From Verrucomicrobiota bacterium (lineage in GTDB: Bacteria > Verrucomicrobiota > Verrucomicrobiia > Opitutales > Opitutaceae), in contig RFJS01000507.1 in NCBI GenBank assembly GCA_003694825.1, forward strand, positions 1 to 6,869: a stretch of 6,869 nucleotides of DNA, given 5' to 3'. Shown in pieces: positions 6,569 through 6,869 of the stretch (positions within the stretch are counted from its first letter, which is position 1; each line of letters starts with the position of its first letter). The notes below the pieces were generated by a model. It was not told the origin of the DNA, ran no database searches, and saw only the letters and a list, made by a program, of their open reading frames with translations. The translations under genes and the position numbers were made by a program.

Positions 6569-6869
6569 TCACTGCAGGCCGAAATAAACCCGCCCGCCCG
6601 ACTCGGGGATCTCCGCTTTCTCCGGCAGTGCGGCCGATTCGACGATAAACACCCGCTCCGGTTCGATCATCCCCGCAGCCAGAATGGCATCGCGGACCCG
6701 CCGCGCCCGGCGCTCCGCCAGGGCACGGAAATCCGCCTCGTCGACTTGAATCGTCTCCAGGATGCGCTGGCGCATCTCGTCGATGCTCAAAACCGGCGCC
6801 GCCGCCTCGGCCACAGCGGCCGCTCCCTCCGCCTCGGCCGCCACCTCAGCCGCGCCGTTCTCGCCGGCC
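6569..6869 (-). CDS. C-terminal end of a large protein, probably DUF748 (AsmA-like) family
   Basis: The frame is open from the right window edge to a TGA at 6571-6569, giving 99 C-terminal residues. No ATG occurs before the edge, so the gene certainly may begin outside; a GTG at 6844 would give a free-standing 91-residue protein, which I think unlikely. The visible part starts with a low-complexity Ala/Glu run (about residues 1-27), then a helical segment with ALAERRARRVRDAIL followed by an AGMIEPERVFIVES stretch, and ends GGRVYFGLQ. This order resembles the end of DUF748 proteins, which carry an OmpA-like RAxxVxxxLxxxGI..eRv segment and finish in a short RVxxxL strand. Those proteins are large periplasmic or envelope proteins related to AsmA. 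The assignment rests on pattern memory only; OmpA/MotB-type C-termini look similar. It converges with the MarC-family gene across 58 bases without a clear terminator. Confidence 0.6.
   Translation of the reverse strand, partial: AGENGAAEVAAEAEGAAAVAEAAAPVLSIDEMRQRILETIQVDEADFRALAERRARRVRDAILAAGMIEPERVFIVESAALPEKAEIPESGGRVYFGLQ

Noticed and set aside
5637..6587. 316-codon plus-strand frame across the end of pfp and MarC
   Set aside because: Arg/Pro/His-rich shadow that crosses a terminator and overlaps two recognised genes out of frame.

Overview
This is a GC-rich window (mid-60s percent by eye, not counted) of ordinary bacterial chromosome with tightly packed genes. I see no transposase, integrase, CRISPR array, tRNA, rRNA or phage gene. 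The gene content fits Verrucomicrobiota, possibly an Opitutales-like member: a single-chain glycyl-tRNA synthetase, a pyrophosphate-type phosphofructokinase, SlyX, several GTG starts and few clear Shine-Dalgarno sequences. That placement is an inference from gene types; a GC-rich proteobacterium is not excluded.

Layout. On the minus strand, bases 1-972 hold an AcuI/YhdH-family acryloyl-CoA reductase that loses only its last few residues at the window edge. It diverges from slyX (1149-1352, plus). The slyX 3' end overlaps by 7 bases, tail to tail, the end of a minus-strand gene train. Read in transcription order, the train is glyQS (4169-2628), a tiny one-helix membrane ORF (2507-2400), a four-helix membrane protein of unknown function (2403-2011) and a class I SAM-dependent methyltransferase (2014-1346). 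The last three are joined by two GTGA stop/start overlaps, which suggests translational coupling.

A 305-base divergent intergenic region separates glyQS from a PPi-dependent phosphofructokinase gene (4475-5734, plus), which ends in a clear intrinsic terminator (5769-5803). A MarC-family membrane protein follows (5866-6510, plus). It converges on the C-terminal end of a large protein that enters from the right edge on the minus strand and resembles the end of DUF748 (AsmA-like) proteins.

Functionally these are mostly housekeeping or central-metabolism genes: PPi-linked glycolysis/gluconeogenesis, glycine charging, acrylyl-CoA or quinone-type reduction, and envelope proteins. The least understood part is the coupled small ORF / membrane protein / methyltransferase set at 1346-2507. 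It is the best candidate for an undescribed functional unit, but nothing in the sequence proves a new system.
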